Shown here in pieces: positions 25,540 to 34,464 of a stretch of 64,000 nt of DNA. The notes below the pieces were generated by a model. The model was given only the letters and a program-made list of their open reading frames with translations, did not search any database and was not told the DNA's origin. Position 1 is the first letter of the stretch. Each line of letters opens with the position of its first letter. The stretch comes from Nitratireductor aquimarinus. GTDB lineage: Bacteria > Pseudomonadota > Alphaproteobacteria > Rhizobiales > Rhizobiaceae. The stretch covers positions 310,001 to 374,000 of the forward strand of contig NZ_JAFKDE010000004.1 in NCBI RefSeq assembly GCF_017255295.1, in the 5' to 3' direction. A program made the position numbers and the translations under genes.

Positions 25540-27317
25540 GAGACCTGCCGCCGGTTGGAGATCCAGCGCGTCTGGTAGGGGGCAAAGGCGATATCGCCGG
25601 CAAGCTGCGCCACCGGATCGCCGGTCAGGAGATCGTGCCAGTCATCGCCCTCGATCAGGTTCAACGTCATGGACGGCACGTTGCGCTCCTCATTGGTGAG
25701 ATTGGAAATGGCAAAAATGCTCTGCGAGCGGTCGAGGCTCTGCCGCCAGAAGCCGAAGAAGGCGTCGCCGAGCTGAAGGGTGAACTGGGTGGCGTTGGGA
25801 TGGAAGGCCGGCTGCGCGGAGCGCACACACACCATGGCCCTGAGGCGCGAAAGGACACGCGCCGGTAAGGTCTGCGGATCGTCCAACTGCTCCCGTAACG
25901 CGGCATAGTCGAGTCGTCTGCGGTTGATCGCACGGTTGTAACCAAGCTTCTCGACCCCGTCATAATCGTTGCGGGTGGCGAGCAGCGCATGAATGTAGAA
26001 GGCTGGAACGCCCTCAAGCCCCATAACAATCGCCTGGCTGCATAAGAAGCGCTCGAGCTGGTGATCGTCGACGCCCTGATGTGTGCCGGCAAACGCGTCG
26101 AACAGCGCCACGTTCAATTCGTAGGGGCGCTCGCCATCCGGCCTTGCGTAATAGGATACGCGACCGCCAAAGCCCTGCACCGTTTCGATGACCCGTGCGA
26201 TCTCGTCTTGCGGGATCAGCCCCTCTGCCGGGCGCAGGCCGATGCCGTCATGCGAGGCGGAGAAATTGAAATAGGTGCAGCCGAGCTGGGCCGGTGGCAT
26301 GGCCATCTGCCAGGCGTTCAGATATTTCGACGTGCCGCCCAGAAGCGCATGCAAAAGAAGCGGCGGCAGCGCGAAGTTGTAAATCATGTGCGCTTCGTTG
26401 CGATTGCCGAAATAGCTGAGATTCTCGACATTCGGGACGTTGGTCTCGGTGATGAGAACGATCGGCTCTTCGCGGTAATCGCACAGGAGACGGATCAGCC
26501 GGATGATCTCGTGCGTCTGGCGCAGATGGATGCAGGGCGTGCCGACCTCCTTCCAGAGAAAGGCCACCGCATCGAGGCGGATGGTGCGCACGCCATGCTC
26601 GATATGCCCGCGTATGATGTCGAGAAACTCCAGCAGGACACGCGGATTGGCAAAGTCGAAATCCACCTGATCGTGACTGAACGTGCACCAGACATAACGG
26701 CTGCCGCTTTCGGTCCTGAATTCACGCAGCAGCGGATGCGTGCGCGGCCGCACCACAGCGCTCAGGTCGTCGTCGGGGCTTGCTTCCTTGAAAAAGCCGT
26801 TCCACGGCTCGTGGCCCTGAAGAAAATCGGAAAACATGCGGGCCTGGCTCGAACAGTGGTTCATCACCAGATCGGACATGAGGCGGAAATGCCCGGCGAT
26901 GCGGGCGATGTCCGCCCAGTCGCCCAGCTGGCTGTTCACCTGACGATAATCCGTGACGGCAAATCCATCGTCGGAGGTGAAAGGGAAGAAGGGCAGGATG
27001 TGAATGCCGGTGAAGACGCCCGCCAGATAACGGTCGGAGAAATCGTGGAGCAGATCGAGCGGCTTGTGCTCGCCATCGACAAGCGTGTTGCCATAGGTGA
27101 TGACGTAGTTGTCCTTCTCGCTCCACAGTGCGTTTGCGGGAAGACGGCCGCGCCTGCGCGGCGCACTGGCCGCGCCGAAGAAAGCCCTTTCGGCGCTGGT
27201 TGCCAGTTCGGCGGGATCGTGATCCGGATAGATGGAGGCGAGAAGCTGGCGCAGACCGTTTCGCAGTCTGGCGGGCGCGGCCGCCCGGGGCTGGCGCGCT
27301 GCTTCTCTCACAGTCAT
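25536..27317 (-). CDS. GH13 subfamily 18 sucrose-phosphorylase-like enzyme, probable glucosylglycerate phosphorylase
   Basis: 593 aa alpha-amylase-superfamily phosphorylase. The N-terminal region (HILPFFPFTSDDGFAVTDYR, then LMSDLVMNHCS) is typical of subfamily 18. The nucleophile Asp249 is in RTIRLDAVAFLWKE, the acid/base Glu291 in LITETNVP, and the transition-state Asp in SASHDGIGLRP. True sucrose phosphorylases are about 500 aa; the extra about 60 N-terminal residues and the neighbours gpgS and phosphatase make glucosylglycerate the likely substrate, as for E. coli YcjM. It is first in the operon; the start at 27317 is divergent from a LysR gene. The reaction is reversible phosphorolysis to glucose 1-phosphate and glycerate. 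Confidence 0.85.
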   Translation of the reverse strand: MTVREAARQPRAAAPARLRNGLRQLLASIYPDHDPAELATSAERAFFGAASAPRRRGRLPANALWSEKDNYVITYGNTLVDGEHKPLDLLHDFSDRYLAGVFTGIHILPFFPFTSDDGFAVTDYRQVNSQLGDWADIARIAGHFRLMSDLVMNHCSSQARMFSDFLQGHEPWNGFFKEASPDDDLSAVVRPRTHPLLREFRTESGSRYVWCTFSHDQVDFDFANPRVLLEFLDIIRGHIEHGVRTIRLDAVAFLWKEVGTPCIHLRQTHEIIRLIRLLCDYREEPIVLITETNVPNVENLSYFGNRNEAHMIYNFALPPLLLHALLGGTSKYLNAWQMAMPPAQLGCTYFNFSASHDGIGLRPAEGLIPQDEIARVIETVQGFGGRVSYYARPDGERPYELNVALFDAFAGTHQGVDDHQLERFLCSQAIVMGLEGVPAFYIHALLATRNDYDGVEKLGYNRAINRRRLDYAALREQLDDPQTLPARVLSRLRAMVCVRSAQPAFHPNATQFTLQLGDAFFGFWRQSLDRSQSIFAISNLTNEERNVPSMTLNLIEGDDWHDLLTGDPVAQLAGDIAFAPYQTRWISNRRQVS

Positions 27318-27331
27318 GGGCTGAACCGGCC

Positions 27332-27348
27332 ATGTTGCATTGCAGCAT
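27332..27348. promoter_or_regulatory. Candidate operator palindrome between GH13 gene and divergent LysR gene
   Basis: ATGTTGC (27332-27338) and GCAGCAT (27342-27348) are reverse complements with one mismatch, separated by ATT. The site lies 15-31 bases before the GH13 start and 96 before the LysR start. It would suit a dimeric repressor or a LysR regulator; low certainty. Confidence 0.3.
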
Positions 27349-27443
27349 GATGACGCGGGACGGCGACGATGACAAGAGGCCGCACGGGAACCGACTGCAA
27401 TTGCGGATGCGTCACCGGCTGAAGCCGTTTATAGAATGGCCTC

Positions 27444-28364
27444 ATGCGCATTCTCGATATCAAGACATTCGTGGCGCTCGCCCGCAACCGGCATTTCGGC
27501 CGCACGGCGGAAGAGCTGAACACGACACAGCCGGCGATTTCGAGCCGGCTTGCGGCCATTGAGGCCGAACTGGAAAGCCGGCTGATCAACCGCGGGGATG
27601 GCAGCTTTGCGCTGACCGCCGATGGCGAGCGCGTGCTCCAGAGTTTTGAGGCGATCCTTGGCGATATCGACCAGTTGCGGGGCACGCTTCAGGGCGACGC
27701 CGTGCCGGCGCTGGAGCCGCTGCGGATCGGGGCAATCGATTCCGTGTCATCCACCTGGATGCCGCATCTGATCGACTCGCTGCACCGGAGCTTTCCGAAC
27801 CTGAAGATCGAACTGACGGTCGACGGCACGAAACATCTCGTTCAGGGCATGACCAAGGGCGAGTTCGACGTGATCTTCTCGCTGCACCCGGTGCTGGATG
27901 ACGGTTTCCGAAGCTTCACTTCCTGCGTGCTGCAGATGGTGTGGGCGGGTTCGCCCAAGCTGATCGACCCGAACAGGACCTATAGTGTGGCGGAGCTGGC
28001 GAGCCTGCCGATCATCAGCTTTCCGAAGAATTCGCCGCCCTACCAGATGATCGCGCCCTATTTTCACGACGAGCAGGCGCTGGCCTCGAAGCTGACCACC
28101 TGCAACTCGCTCTATGCAATCATCAACCTGATCATTGACGGGTTCGGCGTGGGCGCGATCCCTGCCGTGACCATCAGGCGCGAGTTGAGCATGGGGCTCC
28201 TGCATCAGGTGCAGGTGTCGAAGCGCTTTCCTCCCATGCACATCGTGGCCAGCTATCAGGCCTCGACCCATCAGGACTTCATCCGCAAGGTCATCAGCCA
28301 GGCGCGTATCAGCGCCGCGCGGTTCTGCGCCAGTGTGGAACCGGACATGGCCTGGATCGACTGA
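27444..28364 (+). CDS. LysR-family transcriptional regulator
   Basis: 306 aa. The HTH is MRILDIKTFVALARNRHFGRTA followed by TTQPAISSRLAAIEAELESR, and the C-terminal domain is a LysR effector domain (LRIGAIDSVSSTWMPHLIDSL). Position divergent from the glucosylglycerate operon suggests it controls that operon; control of the convergent aldehyde dehydrogenase operon is less likely. The start ATG 27444 has no SD; a TATAGA at 27430-27435 lies so close that a leaderless transcript is conceivable. Inducer unknown. Confidence 0.9.
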   Translation: MRILDIKTFVALARNRHFGRTAEELNTTQPAISSRLAAIEAELESRLINRGDGSFALTADGERVLQSFEAILGDIDQLRGTLQGDAVPALEPLRIGAIDSVSSTWMPHLIDSLHRSFPNLKIELTVDGTKHLVQGMTKGEFDVIFSLHPVLDDGFRSFTSCVLQMVWAGSPKLIDPNRTYSVAELASLPIISFPKNSPPYQMIAPYFHDEQALASKLTTCNSLYAIINLIIDGFGVGAIPAVTIRRELSMGLLHQVQVSKRFPPMHIVASYQASTHQDFIRKVISQARISAARFCASVEPDMAWID

Positions 28365-28380
28365 TCCCGGCAGGAAACAC

Positions 28381-28410
28381 AAAAAGCCCGGCATCGCTGC
28401 CGGGCTTTTT
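28381..28410. terminator. Bidirectional rho-independent terminator
   Basis: A perfect 13-bp stem: AAAAAGCCCGGCA (28381-28393) against TGCCGGGCTTTTT (28398-28410), loop TCGC. The flanking A-run and T-run make it functional on both strands. It lies between the convergent LysR gene (stop 28364) and the aldehyde dehydrogenase gene (stop 28431). Confidence 0.95.
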
Positions 28411-28430
28411 CATATCCGTGCCGTTGCGAC

Positions 28431-29861
28431 TCAGGCCACCATGATGTGGCGGGCCTGCGTGTATTCCAGCAGCGACTGCATGGAGAGATCCGAGCCATAG
28501 CCGGAGTTCTTCATGCCGCCATGCGGCATCTCGGTGGCGAAGACGCCATGGGTGTTGACCCAGGTGACGCCGTATTCGAGATCGTTGGCAAGACGCAGCG
28601 CGGCGCCGGTGTCACGCGACCAGACCGACGAGGCAAGGCCGTATTCCGAAGCGTTCGCCCAGCTCAGCGCCGTGTCCGGTTCATCGAACTCGGTGAGCGT
28701 GACGACGGGGCCGAACACCTCTTTCTGCACGATCTCGGCGCCGATGGGCGCACGCACCAGCGTCGGCTCGTGGAAGAAGCCTGCGCCATCCGGCTTGTTG
28801 CCGCCAGCGACGATGTCCGCACCCGATGCGCGGGCGCGCTCGACGAAGCCGGCAACGCGCTCCTGCTGGGCGGCGCTGATCAACGGGCCGAACTCAACAT
28901 CCTCACGCTCCGGCGCGCCGTAAACGAGGCTGCCGATCATGGCGGACAGCTTGTCCGTCAGTTCATCGGCAATCGCCTTGTCAGCGAAGACGCGGCAGGC
29001 TGCGGTGCAGTCCTGACCGGCATTGTAGAAGCTGGCCTCGCGCATCGTGTCGACAACGCTGTCGAGATCGGCGTCCTTCATCACAATGACCGGGGCCTTG
29101 CCGCCAAGCTCGAGATGGGTGCGCTTGATCTGCTCGCCGGCAGCCGCCTTGAGGATGGCGCGACCGGTGCGCACATCGCCGGTCAGCGAGATCATGCGCA
29201 CGAGCGGATGGGTGATGAGCGGCTGGCCGACATCCGGGCCGTTGCCGCAGATGACATTGACGACGCCGGCGGGCAGAACCTCGTTGAGGATCGCGGCCAG
29301 ACGCAGAAGGCTGAGCGGCGTGTTTTCCGATGGCTTGATGACCACGGTGTTGCCCGCGCCGATGGCCGGGGCAAGCTTCCATGCGGCCATGAGCAGCGGA
29401 TAGTTCCACGGCGCGATGGACGCGATGACGCCAAGCGGATCACGGCGCAGCATGCTTGTCATGGTGTGGGCGCGATAACCGTCTGCGGCGACGCCCGGCA
29501 TGTTGCGCACGGCGGTCGCATAGAAGCGGAAGACGTCGGCCACATTGGCGAGTTCGCCGGCCTCGACGAAGCGGCGCGGCTTGCCGGCGTTCAGCGATTC
29601 AACCTCGGCGAGACGGGCTGCGTTTTCCTCGATCTTGTCGGCGACGGCCCACAGCATGCGGCTGCGTTCCTTCGGCGTCGTGCGGCGCCAGCGCTGGAAC
29701 GCGCGGTAGGCGGACTGCACGGCGGTGTCGATCTGGCCTGCGCTGGCCGAGGCGACACGGGCGAGCTCGGTCCCGCGTGCGGGATCGAATGCGGTTTCCT
29801 CCGCGCCCTCACCGGCGACGAACTCACCATCGATGAAAAGACGTGTTTCAAGGCTGCTCAT
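28431..29861 (-). CDS. Aminobutyraldehyde dehydrogenase (ALDH superfamily)
   Basis: 476 aa NAD(P)-dependent aldehyde dehydrogenase. Catalytic Cys285 is in [11 protein letters not shown] and the general base Glu251 in LELGGKAPV; the oxyanion Asn is in [11 protein letters not shown]. The Asp before the catalytic Cys (QDC) and the N-terminal pattern fit the gamma-aminobutyraldehyde dehydrogenase group (PatD/YdcW), which oxidises 4-aminobutanal from putrescine breakdown to GABA. I start at 29861: GGAG six bases upstream lies inside a possible earlier ATG at 29873. It ends the polyamine importer/PuuD operon, consistent with putrescine catabolism. Confidence 0.9.
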   Translation of the reverse strand: MSSLETRLFIDGEFVAGEGAEETAFDPARGTELARVASASAGQIDTAVQSAYRAFQRWRRTTPKERSRMLWAVADKIEENAARLAEVESLNAGKPRRFVEAGELANVADVFRFYATAVRNMPGVAADGYRAHTMTSMLRRDPLGVIASIAPWNYPLLMAAWKLAPAIGAGNTVVIKPSENTPLSLLRLAAILNEVLPAGVVNVICGNGPDVGQPLITHPLVRMISLTGDVRTGRAILKAAAGEQIKRTHLELGGKAPVIVMKDADLDSVVDTMREASFYNAGQDCTAACRVFADKAIADELTDKLSAMIGSLVYGAPEREDVEFGPLISAAQQERVAGFVERARASGADIVAGGNKPDGAGFFHEPTLVRAPIGAEIVQKEVFGPVVTLTEFDEPDTALSWANASEYGLASSVWSRDTGAALRLANDLEYGVTWVNTHGVFATEMPHGGMKNSGYGSDLSMQSLLEYTQARHIMVA

Positions 29862-29939
29862 GCGTGTCTCCATTCGCTCAAGGGCGATCGGTTTTCAAAA
29901 CTGTATGTGAATGCGTCCGGCAGAACGCGGCCGAAGCCG

Positions 29940-30992
29940 CTATTCCCCTTCGGACAGAACGCGCAGGCGCGCCGGATCGATGGCGAGGCCAACCGTCTCG
30001 CCGCGCTCGAAATCGAGATCGTGCGGGGCCAGAACGCGGATTTCTTCCTTGCCGATCTGGATCACGTAGCGATTGCGCGCGCCAAGATAGACGCGGGTGC
30101 GCACCTTGCCCTCGATGACGCCCTCGCCCTTCGGCTTGATGGCCACATCTTCCTGACGCAGTGCGACGACGGCCGGACCTCGGCGCGTTTCGTCCTTGCC
30201 GACCGGCAGGGTCTGCCCGTCGGCAAGTGTTGCCACCGGCCCGCCAGCTTCTTCGGTAATGTTGGCCGACACGAGGTTGGCCGCACCAAGGAAGCTCGAA
30301 GCGTAGCCGGTGGCGGGTTGGGCGTAGATCTCGCGGGGAGCCCCCTCCTGTTCGATCTTGCCCTTGTTCAGAAGAATGATGCGGTCCGAGAGGCTGAGCG
30401 CCTCTTCCTGATCGTGCGTGACGAACAGGGTGGTGAGGCCGAGACGCTTGTGGATCTCGATGAGCTCGACCTGCATGTCTTCGCGAAGCCGCGCGTCGAG
30501 GTTGGACAGCGGCTCGTCGAGAAGCAGGATCTGCGGACGCGAGACGATGGCGCGGGCGAGCGCCACGCGCTGCTGCTGGCCACCGGAGAGCTGGTTGGGC
30601 CGGCGGTCGGCCAGATGGCCGAGCTGCACGGTCTCCAGCGCATCGCGCACCTTGTCGCGCTGCTCGTCAAGCGTGCCGATGCGGCGCATGCGCAGCGGGA
30701 AGCGGACATTCTCGGCAACGCTCAGATGCGGCAGAAGCGCGTAGGACTGGAACATCATCGCGATGTCGCGCTTCTCGGGCGGCAGGTCGGTGACGTCGCG
30801 CCCGCCGATCTCGACAGTGCCGGAAGTGACGCTTTCGAGACCCGCAACGATGCGCAGAAGCGTGGTCTTGCCGCAGCCGGAGGAGCCCAGAAGGCTGACG
30901 AACTCGCCGGATGCGATATCGATGGAGATGCCGTGAAGAACCTCGACCGGGCCGAAGGATTTCTTGATGGCGTTGAGACGGACTTCAGCCAT
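29940..30992 (-). CDS. Polyamine-type ABC transporter ATP-binding protein (PotA-like)
   Basis: 350 aa. The ATPase domain has Walker [10 protein letters not shown] near residue 36, signature [13 protein letters not shown] near 135, Walker [13 protein letters not shown] near 155 and H-loop [11 protein letters not shown]-terminal TOBE domain of about 110 residues follows ([20 protein letters not shown]). This layout is standard for the spermidine/putrescine family (CUT1/POPT). It begins 3 bases behind the PotC-like permease gene. All catalytic residues are intact. Confidence 0.94.
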   Translation of the reverse strand: MAEVRLNAIKKSFGPVEVLHGISIDIASGEFVSLLGSSGCGKTTLLRIVAGLESVTSGTVEIGGRDVTDLPPEKRDIAMMFQSYALLPHLSVAENVRFPLRMRRIGTLDEQRDKVRDALETVQLGHLADRRPNQLSGGQQQRVALARAIVSRPQILLLDEPLSNLDARLREDMQVELIEIHKRLGLTTLFVTHDQEEALSLSDRIILLNKGKIEQEGAPREIYAQPATGYASSFLGAANLVSANITEEAGGPVATLADGQTLPVGKDETRRGPAVVALRQEDVAIKPKGEGVIEGKVRTRVYLGARNRYVIQIGKEEIRVLAPHDLDFERGETVGLAIDPARLRVLSEGE

Positions 30993-30995
30993 GGA

Positions 30996-31799
30996 TCAGG
31001 TGCTCGCGAAACGGTGCAGGCCAAGCATCCGGTCGATCACGAAGATCAGAAGGACGGTCAGGCCGATCATGATGGAGGAAACGGCAGCCACCGACGGGTC
31101 GGGGCTGAACTCGAGCTGGCCGTAGATCTGCACGGGCAGCGTGGTCATGCCGGGCTTGCGCAGGAACAGCGCCAGAACGGCCTCATCGAAGGAGATGTTG
31201 AAGGCGAAAAAGGTGCCTGCCGCAAGGCCGGGAAGGCACTGCGGAAGAACCACCAGCCGAAGCCGCTGGAAACGGCTCGCGCCCATGGTCTGCGCCGCTT
31301 CCTCGAGGAAGGGATTGGATTCCGACAGGACCGCCAGCGTGGTGCGGATGACATAGGGCGTGGTGATGATCGTGTGGCTGACCCACAGGGTGAGCACCGA
31401 CACCGGCCCGAAGATCGCGCTCCACAGCATCAGCATGCCGATGGCGTAGATGATGGTGGGCAGAACCAGCGGCGACAGAAACAGCGTCGAAAGCAGGCCC
31501 GAGAAGGGCAGCTTGCGCCGGTGGAGCGCGATGGCCGCCGCACCGCCCACGAGACAGGAGGTGACGGTGACCAGAAGCGCCACCTGGATGCTGATCCAGG
31601 CCGCATTGAGATAGGCGTCGGACGACAGGACCGCCTCGTACCAGCGCAGCGAGAAGCCCGTTGGCGGGAACGAGATGAACTGGCTTTCCGAAACGGACAC
31701 ACCAACGATCACGACCAGCGGGGCGAGAAGGAAGATGCCCGTCAGGACGACGAAGGCGACAGCGCCGATGCGCAGCGGAGTGGAAACGGCTCTAACCAT
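30996..31799 (-). CDS. Polyamine-type ABC transporter permease (PotC-like)
   Basis: 267 aa inner-membrane permease with about six spans. The cytoplasmic EAA loop reads LEEAAQTMGASRFQRLRLVVLP. The N-terminal span (IGAVAFVVLTGIFLLAPLVV) and the periplasmic FPPTGFSLRWYE motif are typical of PotC. Start ATG 31799 overlaps the preceding permease by 8 bases and has GGGG upstream; the longer frame to 31823 is unlikely. It pairs with the PotB-like permease to form the channel. Confidence 0.93.
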   Translation of the reverse strand: MVRAVSTPLRIGAVAFVVLTGIFLLAPLVVIVGVSVSESQFISFPPTGFSLRWYEAVLSSDAYLNAAWISIQVALLVTVTSCLVGGAAAIALHRRKLPFSGLLSTLFLSPLVLPTIIYAIGMLMLWSAIFGPVSVLTLWVSHTIITTPYVIRTTLAVLSESNPFLEEAAQTMGASRFQRLRLVVLPQCLPGLAAGTFFAFNISFDEAVLALFLRKPGMTTLPVQIYGQLEFSPDPSVAAVSSIMIGLTVLLIFVIDRMLGLHRFAST

Positions 31800-32613
31800 T
31801 GGAGCGCCCCGAAAGTCTGGCATAGGGCATCAGGAGAACGATGATGCCGAGGAACAGGATGACAGCCTGGGCTGCGGCGAAGGGCCAGTCGAGCGTCTGC
31901 GTGACCGAACGGTAGATGGACGCGGCCAGAACCTGAATGCGGGCGCCGCCCAGAAGGTTCGGCGTGACGAACGAACTTGCCGAAAGCGTGAAAACCAGGA
32001 GCGAACCGGCGACGATGCCCGGCACCGAAAGCGGCAGGACGACCGTGCGCAGGGTCTTCAGGAAGGAACAGCCCATGGTGCGCGCCGCCTCTTCAAGCCG
32101 GCTGTCGATGCGGGTGATGACGCCGAGGATCGACAGGGTCATGAAGGGCAGAAGCACCTGCACCATGCCGATGACGATGGCGGTCTCGGTCTGCATCAGG
32201 CTGAAATTGCGCCCGACGAGGCCAAGGTCACGGAGGACCTCGGGCACGAGGCCGCTGCGGCTCAGAAGCACCATCCAGCCGAAGGTACGCACAACAACGG
32301 AGGTCATCAGCGGCAGGATCACCATGATGACCAGCCAGAGCCGCAGCTTCGGGCTGACATGCGCCATGATATAGGCCATCGGGAAACCGATCAGCGCGCA
32401 GATGAGCGTGATGATCGCCGACAGGCGCACGGTGCGCCACAGCACATTGAGATAATAGGGGTCGCTCAGGAAGCGGGTGAAATGGGCCAGGGTCAGCCCG
32501 TTCTCGCCCGAGACAGACAGCATCAGCATCTGTGCAATCGGCACGAAGAAGGCGAGCACCAGGAGCAAGAGGCCCGGCAGGATCAGAAGCGAGTTTTCCG
32601 CGCGGTCTGTCAT
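31792..32613 (-). CDS. Polyamine-type ABC transporter permease (PotB-like)
   Basis: 273 aa permease with an N-terminal membrane anchor (LLILPGLLLLVLAFFVPI) and the EAA loop LEEAARTMGCSFLKTLRTVVLP near residue 185. TPNLLGGARIQVLA near the C-terminus matches PotB. ATG 32613 has AAGGA about 6 bases upstream; an earlier in-frame start at 32637 lacks one. It is separated from the binding-protein gene by 145 bases containing 12-bp repeats. Confidence 0.93.
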   Translation of the reverse strand: MTDRAENSLLILPGLLLLVLAFFVPIAQMLMLSVSGENGLTLAHFTRFLSDPYYLNVLWRTVRLSAIITLICALIGFPMAYIMAHVSPKLRLWLVIMVILPLMTSVVVRTFGWMVLLSRSGLVPEVLRDLGLVGRNFSLMQTETAIVIGMVQVLLPFMTLSILGVITRIDSRLEEAARTMGCSFLKTLRTVVLPLSVPGIVAGSLLVFTLSASSFVTPNLLGGARIQVLAASIYRSVTQTLDWPFAAAQAVILFLGIIVLLMPYARLSGRSNG

Positions 32614-32736
32614 GGTCGTCCTTGTTTCAGCTTGCATTGGACCGGTGAAGGCCCAGCGGGTTTGGCCGCGCGAATGTGCAGGCGCAAGGCGCGGCGCCGC
32701 AAGGGGATGCGACGCCGCAATTCAAGGTTTCGCCTT

Positions 32737-32766
32737 GGCGGGCGCCTTAGCGGGCGCCTTAACGGG
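32737..32766. repeat. 12-bp GC-rich tandem repeat spanning the stop codon of the binding-protein gene
   Basis: GGCGGGCGCCTT (32737-32748) and AGCGGGCGCCTT (32749-32760) are tandem, followed by a partial third copy AACGGG. On the minus strand the gene stop TAA (32761-32759) falls at the junction, and the next repeat unit carries a second in-frame TAA 12 bases later. The unit length is a multiple of three, so copy-number change would not shift a frame. Confidence 0.7.
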
Positions 32767-33793
32767 CGATGGTGCGGTTCCAGGCGTCGACCCAGGCCGA
32801 ACGGTTGGCCTCGATCTTGACCGGGTCAAAACGGATGAGACCCTTCACGCCCTCTTCGCCATAGGCGACGTCGGCGGCGACTTCACCGGCAAGCTCGGTC
32901 TTCGCGTTGGTCGGCGAGTAGCGCAGCTTCTCTGCGAAGCAGGCCTGCGCCTCCGGCGAGATCGACATGTCGATCAGCTGGACGGCGAGATCCTGGTTCG
33001 GACGGCCTGCTACGAGGTTTGCCGTGATGAAGCTTGCCGGCGTGCCTTCTGCACCCTGGGTGAAGGCGGTCGGCAGACCGGCCTTGCGCAGCGTGTAGGC
33101 GTAATCGGAAGCGTAGGCCGCGATCCAGGCGTCGTTCTGGGCAAACTCCTGCTGGATTTCCGGCGAGGTGGAAACAACGATTGCGCCATTTTCGAGCAGC
33201 TTGGTGACTGCATCGAGACCCGGCTGAATGTTGTCGAGATCGCCACCATTGACCTGGTTGATCATGAGGAAGCCGAGCATGCCGTAACCGTTGGAAATGT
33301 CGGTCAGGACGATGTGGTCGGCATAGGCCTCGTTGGAAAGATCCTTCCAGGCAGTCGGCTTGGGATCGGCAGCTTCGTCGTTGTAGAGAAGGCCGATCGC
33401 AGCGATCGAGTAGGCCGGACCTTCACCCTTGGCGAGGTTGGCGCGCGCGAAGTCATAGACATCGGCGGCGTTGGTCAGCTTGGCTTCGTCGATGGGCGAC
33501 AGGAGGCCTTCTTCGGCAGCCACGATTTCCTGACCACCGGAGAAGTGGATGACATCGAACTGCGGAGCGTTCTTCTGCGCGCGAAGCTGGGCGAAAGCGT
33601 CGGCGGAATAGGCCGTCACCACGCGCACCTGAGCGCCGGTCTTTTTCTCGAACGGGGTGAGAATGCATTCACGATGCGCTTCTTCGTAAGCACCGCCGAA
33701 GGAGTTGATCGTGAGCGTTTCGGCCTGGGCAAGCGCCGTGCCTGCCATCAGAGCGCCAACGCCGGCGACCGTGATCTTGGAAATCGTCTTCAT
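32759..33793 (-). CDS. Polyamine-type ABC transporter substrate-binding protein (PotD/PotF-like, periplasmic)
   Basis: 344 aa. A signal peptide (MKTISKITVAGVGALMAG, ALAQAE cleavage) precedes the mature domain starting ETLTINSFGGAYEEAHRE, the usual opening of extracellular solute-binding family 1/PotD proteins. It contains VIHFSGGQEIVAAEEGLLSP and ISNGYGMLGFLMI, with conserved aromatic and acidic residues for amine binding. The operon also encodes a PuuD-like hydrolase and aminobutyraldehyde dehydrogenase, which supports putrescine or a gamma-glutamylated polyamine as ligand. It has its own hairpin upstream (33838-33865), which may help raise its transcript level relative to the other genes. 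Confidence 0.92.
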   Translation of the reverse strand: MKTISKITVAGVGALMAGTALAQAETLTINSFGGAYEEAHRECILTPFEKKTGAQVRVVTAYSADAFAQLRAQKNAPQFDVIHFSGGQEIVAAEEGLLSPIDEAKLTNAADVYDFARANLAKGEGPAYSIAAIGLLYNDEAADPKPTAWKDLSNEAYADHIVLTDISNGYGMLGFLMINQVNGGDLDNIQPGLDAVTKLLENGAIVVSTSPEIQQEFAQNDAWIAAYASDYAYTLRKAGLPTAFTQGAEGTPASFITANLVAGRPNQDLAVQLIDMSISPEAQACFAEKLRYSPTNAKTELAGEVAADVAYGEEGVKGLIRFDPVKIEANRSAWVDAWNRTIAR

Positions 33794-33837
33794 GGCTGTT
33801 CCCTTGCTGTCTTTATGTTTGATCTTCTGGAAATTGG

Positions 33838-33865
33838 GCAGCCGGCCCCGAGAAGGGCCGGCTGC
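33838..33865 (-). other. Intercistronic stem-loop between DUF3830 gene and binding-protein gene
   Basis: GCAGCCGGCCC (33838-33848) and GGGCCGGCTGC (33855-33865) are perfect reverse complements with a six-base loop. No T-run follows on the minus strand (CCAATTTCC), so it is more likely a processing or mRNA-stabilising hairpin ahead of the binding-protein cistron than a terminator. Confidence 0.6.
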
Positions 33866-33872
33866 CGGATCA

Positions 33873-34349
33873 TCAAACGATGCGGCCGATCTCGACCGTC
33901 TTCAGGCCTTCCTTGCGGATCAGGCGGCACTGCTCGGCGATTGCGTCGAGCCCTTCGGACATGTTTCCGAAGTAGGTGCACGGGATCCAGCCGGTCGGGC
34001 CGAACGTGCGGCCACCAACACCGTAGAACATGCCGATCTCCCAGAACTCGTCCGGATCGATCTTGAAGAAGTTCTTCGGCTGATAGAACCAAAGCATATC
34101 ACCAGGCTCCGGGAGAACCGTCTGGTTTTCCGGCGGCAGGCTGGTCGGATCGAAGTTGCGGGCCTCTTCCGGCAGACCCATCATGATTTCCGGGCCGGAG
34201 AAGATGGCATGGCTGGCAGGAACCTGAATCGGCTTCTCCAGTGCACCCCAGATCGCTTCGCAGGTCTTGGGCGCGGTATCCCAATAAAGAGAAATGATAC
34301 CCTTTACGTCTGCCTCGACGAATTTCAGATAGATATTCTTGTCAGTCAT
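33873..34349 (-). CDS. DUF3830 family protein (cyclophilin-like fold)
   Basis: 158 aa cytoplasmic protein without signal peptide or membrane span. The stretch TVLPEPGDMLWFYQPKNFFK, then FYGVGGRTFGPTGWIPCTYFG, and an N-terminal KNIYLKFVEADVKGIISLYWDTAPKTCEAIW match what I know of the DUF3830 family, which is predicted to have a cyclophilin-like barrel and is often found beside ABC importers for amines. ATG 34349 is chosen over 34376, which would add nine unconserved residues. Biochemical function unknown. It lies between the PuuD-like gene and the binding protein. Confidence 0.8.
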   Translation of the reverse strand: MTDKNIYLKFVEADVKGIISLYWDTAPKTCEAIWGALEKPIQVPASHAIFSGPEIMMGLPEEARNFDPTSLPPENQTVLPEPGDMLWFYQPKNFFKIDPDEFWEIGMFYGVGGRTFGPTGWIPCTYFGNMSEGLDAIAEQCRLIRKEGLKTVEIGRIV

Positions 34350-34464
34350 GAACCTAAACCCGTTTGTTACGCCCATATTTCAAGGCAAGGCCGGGTGCAT
34401 GTCCAATCGCAATGCGGAATTCTGCCTATAAAGAAATTTTATCGCCAGTCAGATCAGAGCGCGC

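Noticed and set aside
28446-31844. 1132-codon open frame on the plus strand
   Set aside because: It runs antisense through the aldehyde dehydrogenase, PotA-like and PotC-like genes, which have full motifs. Its translation is rich in Arg, Asp and Gly without any domain; it is a GC-codon-bias shadow.
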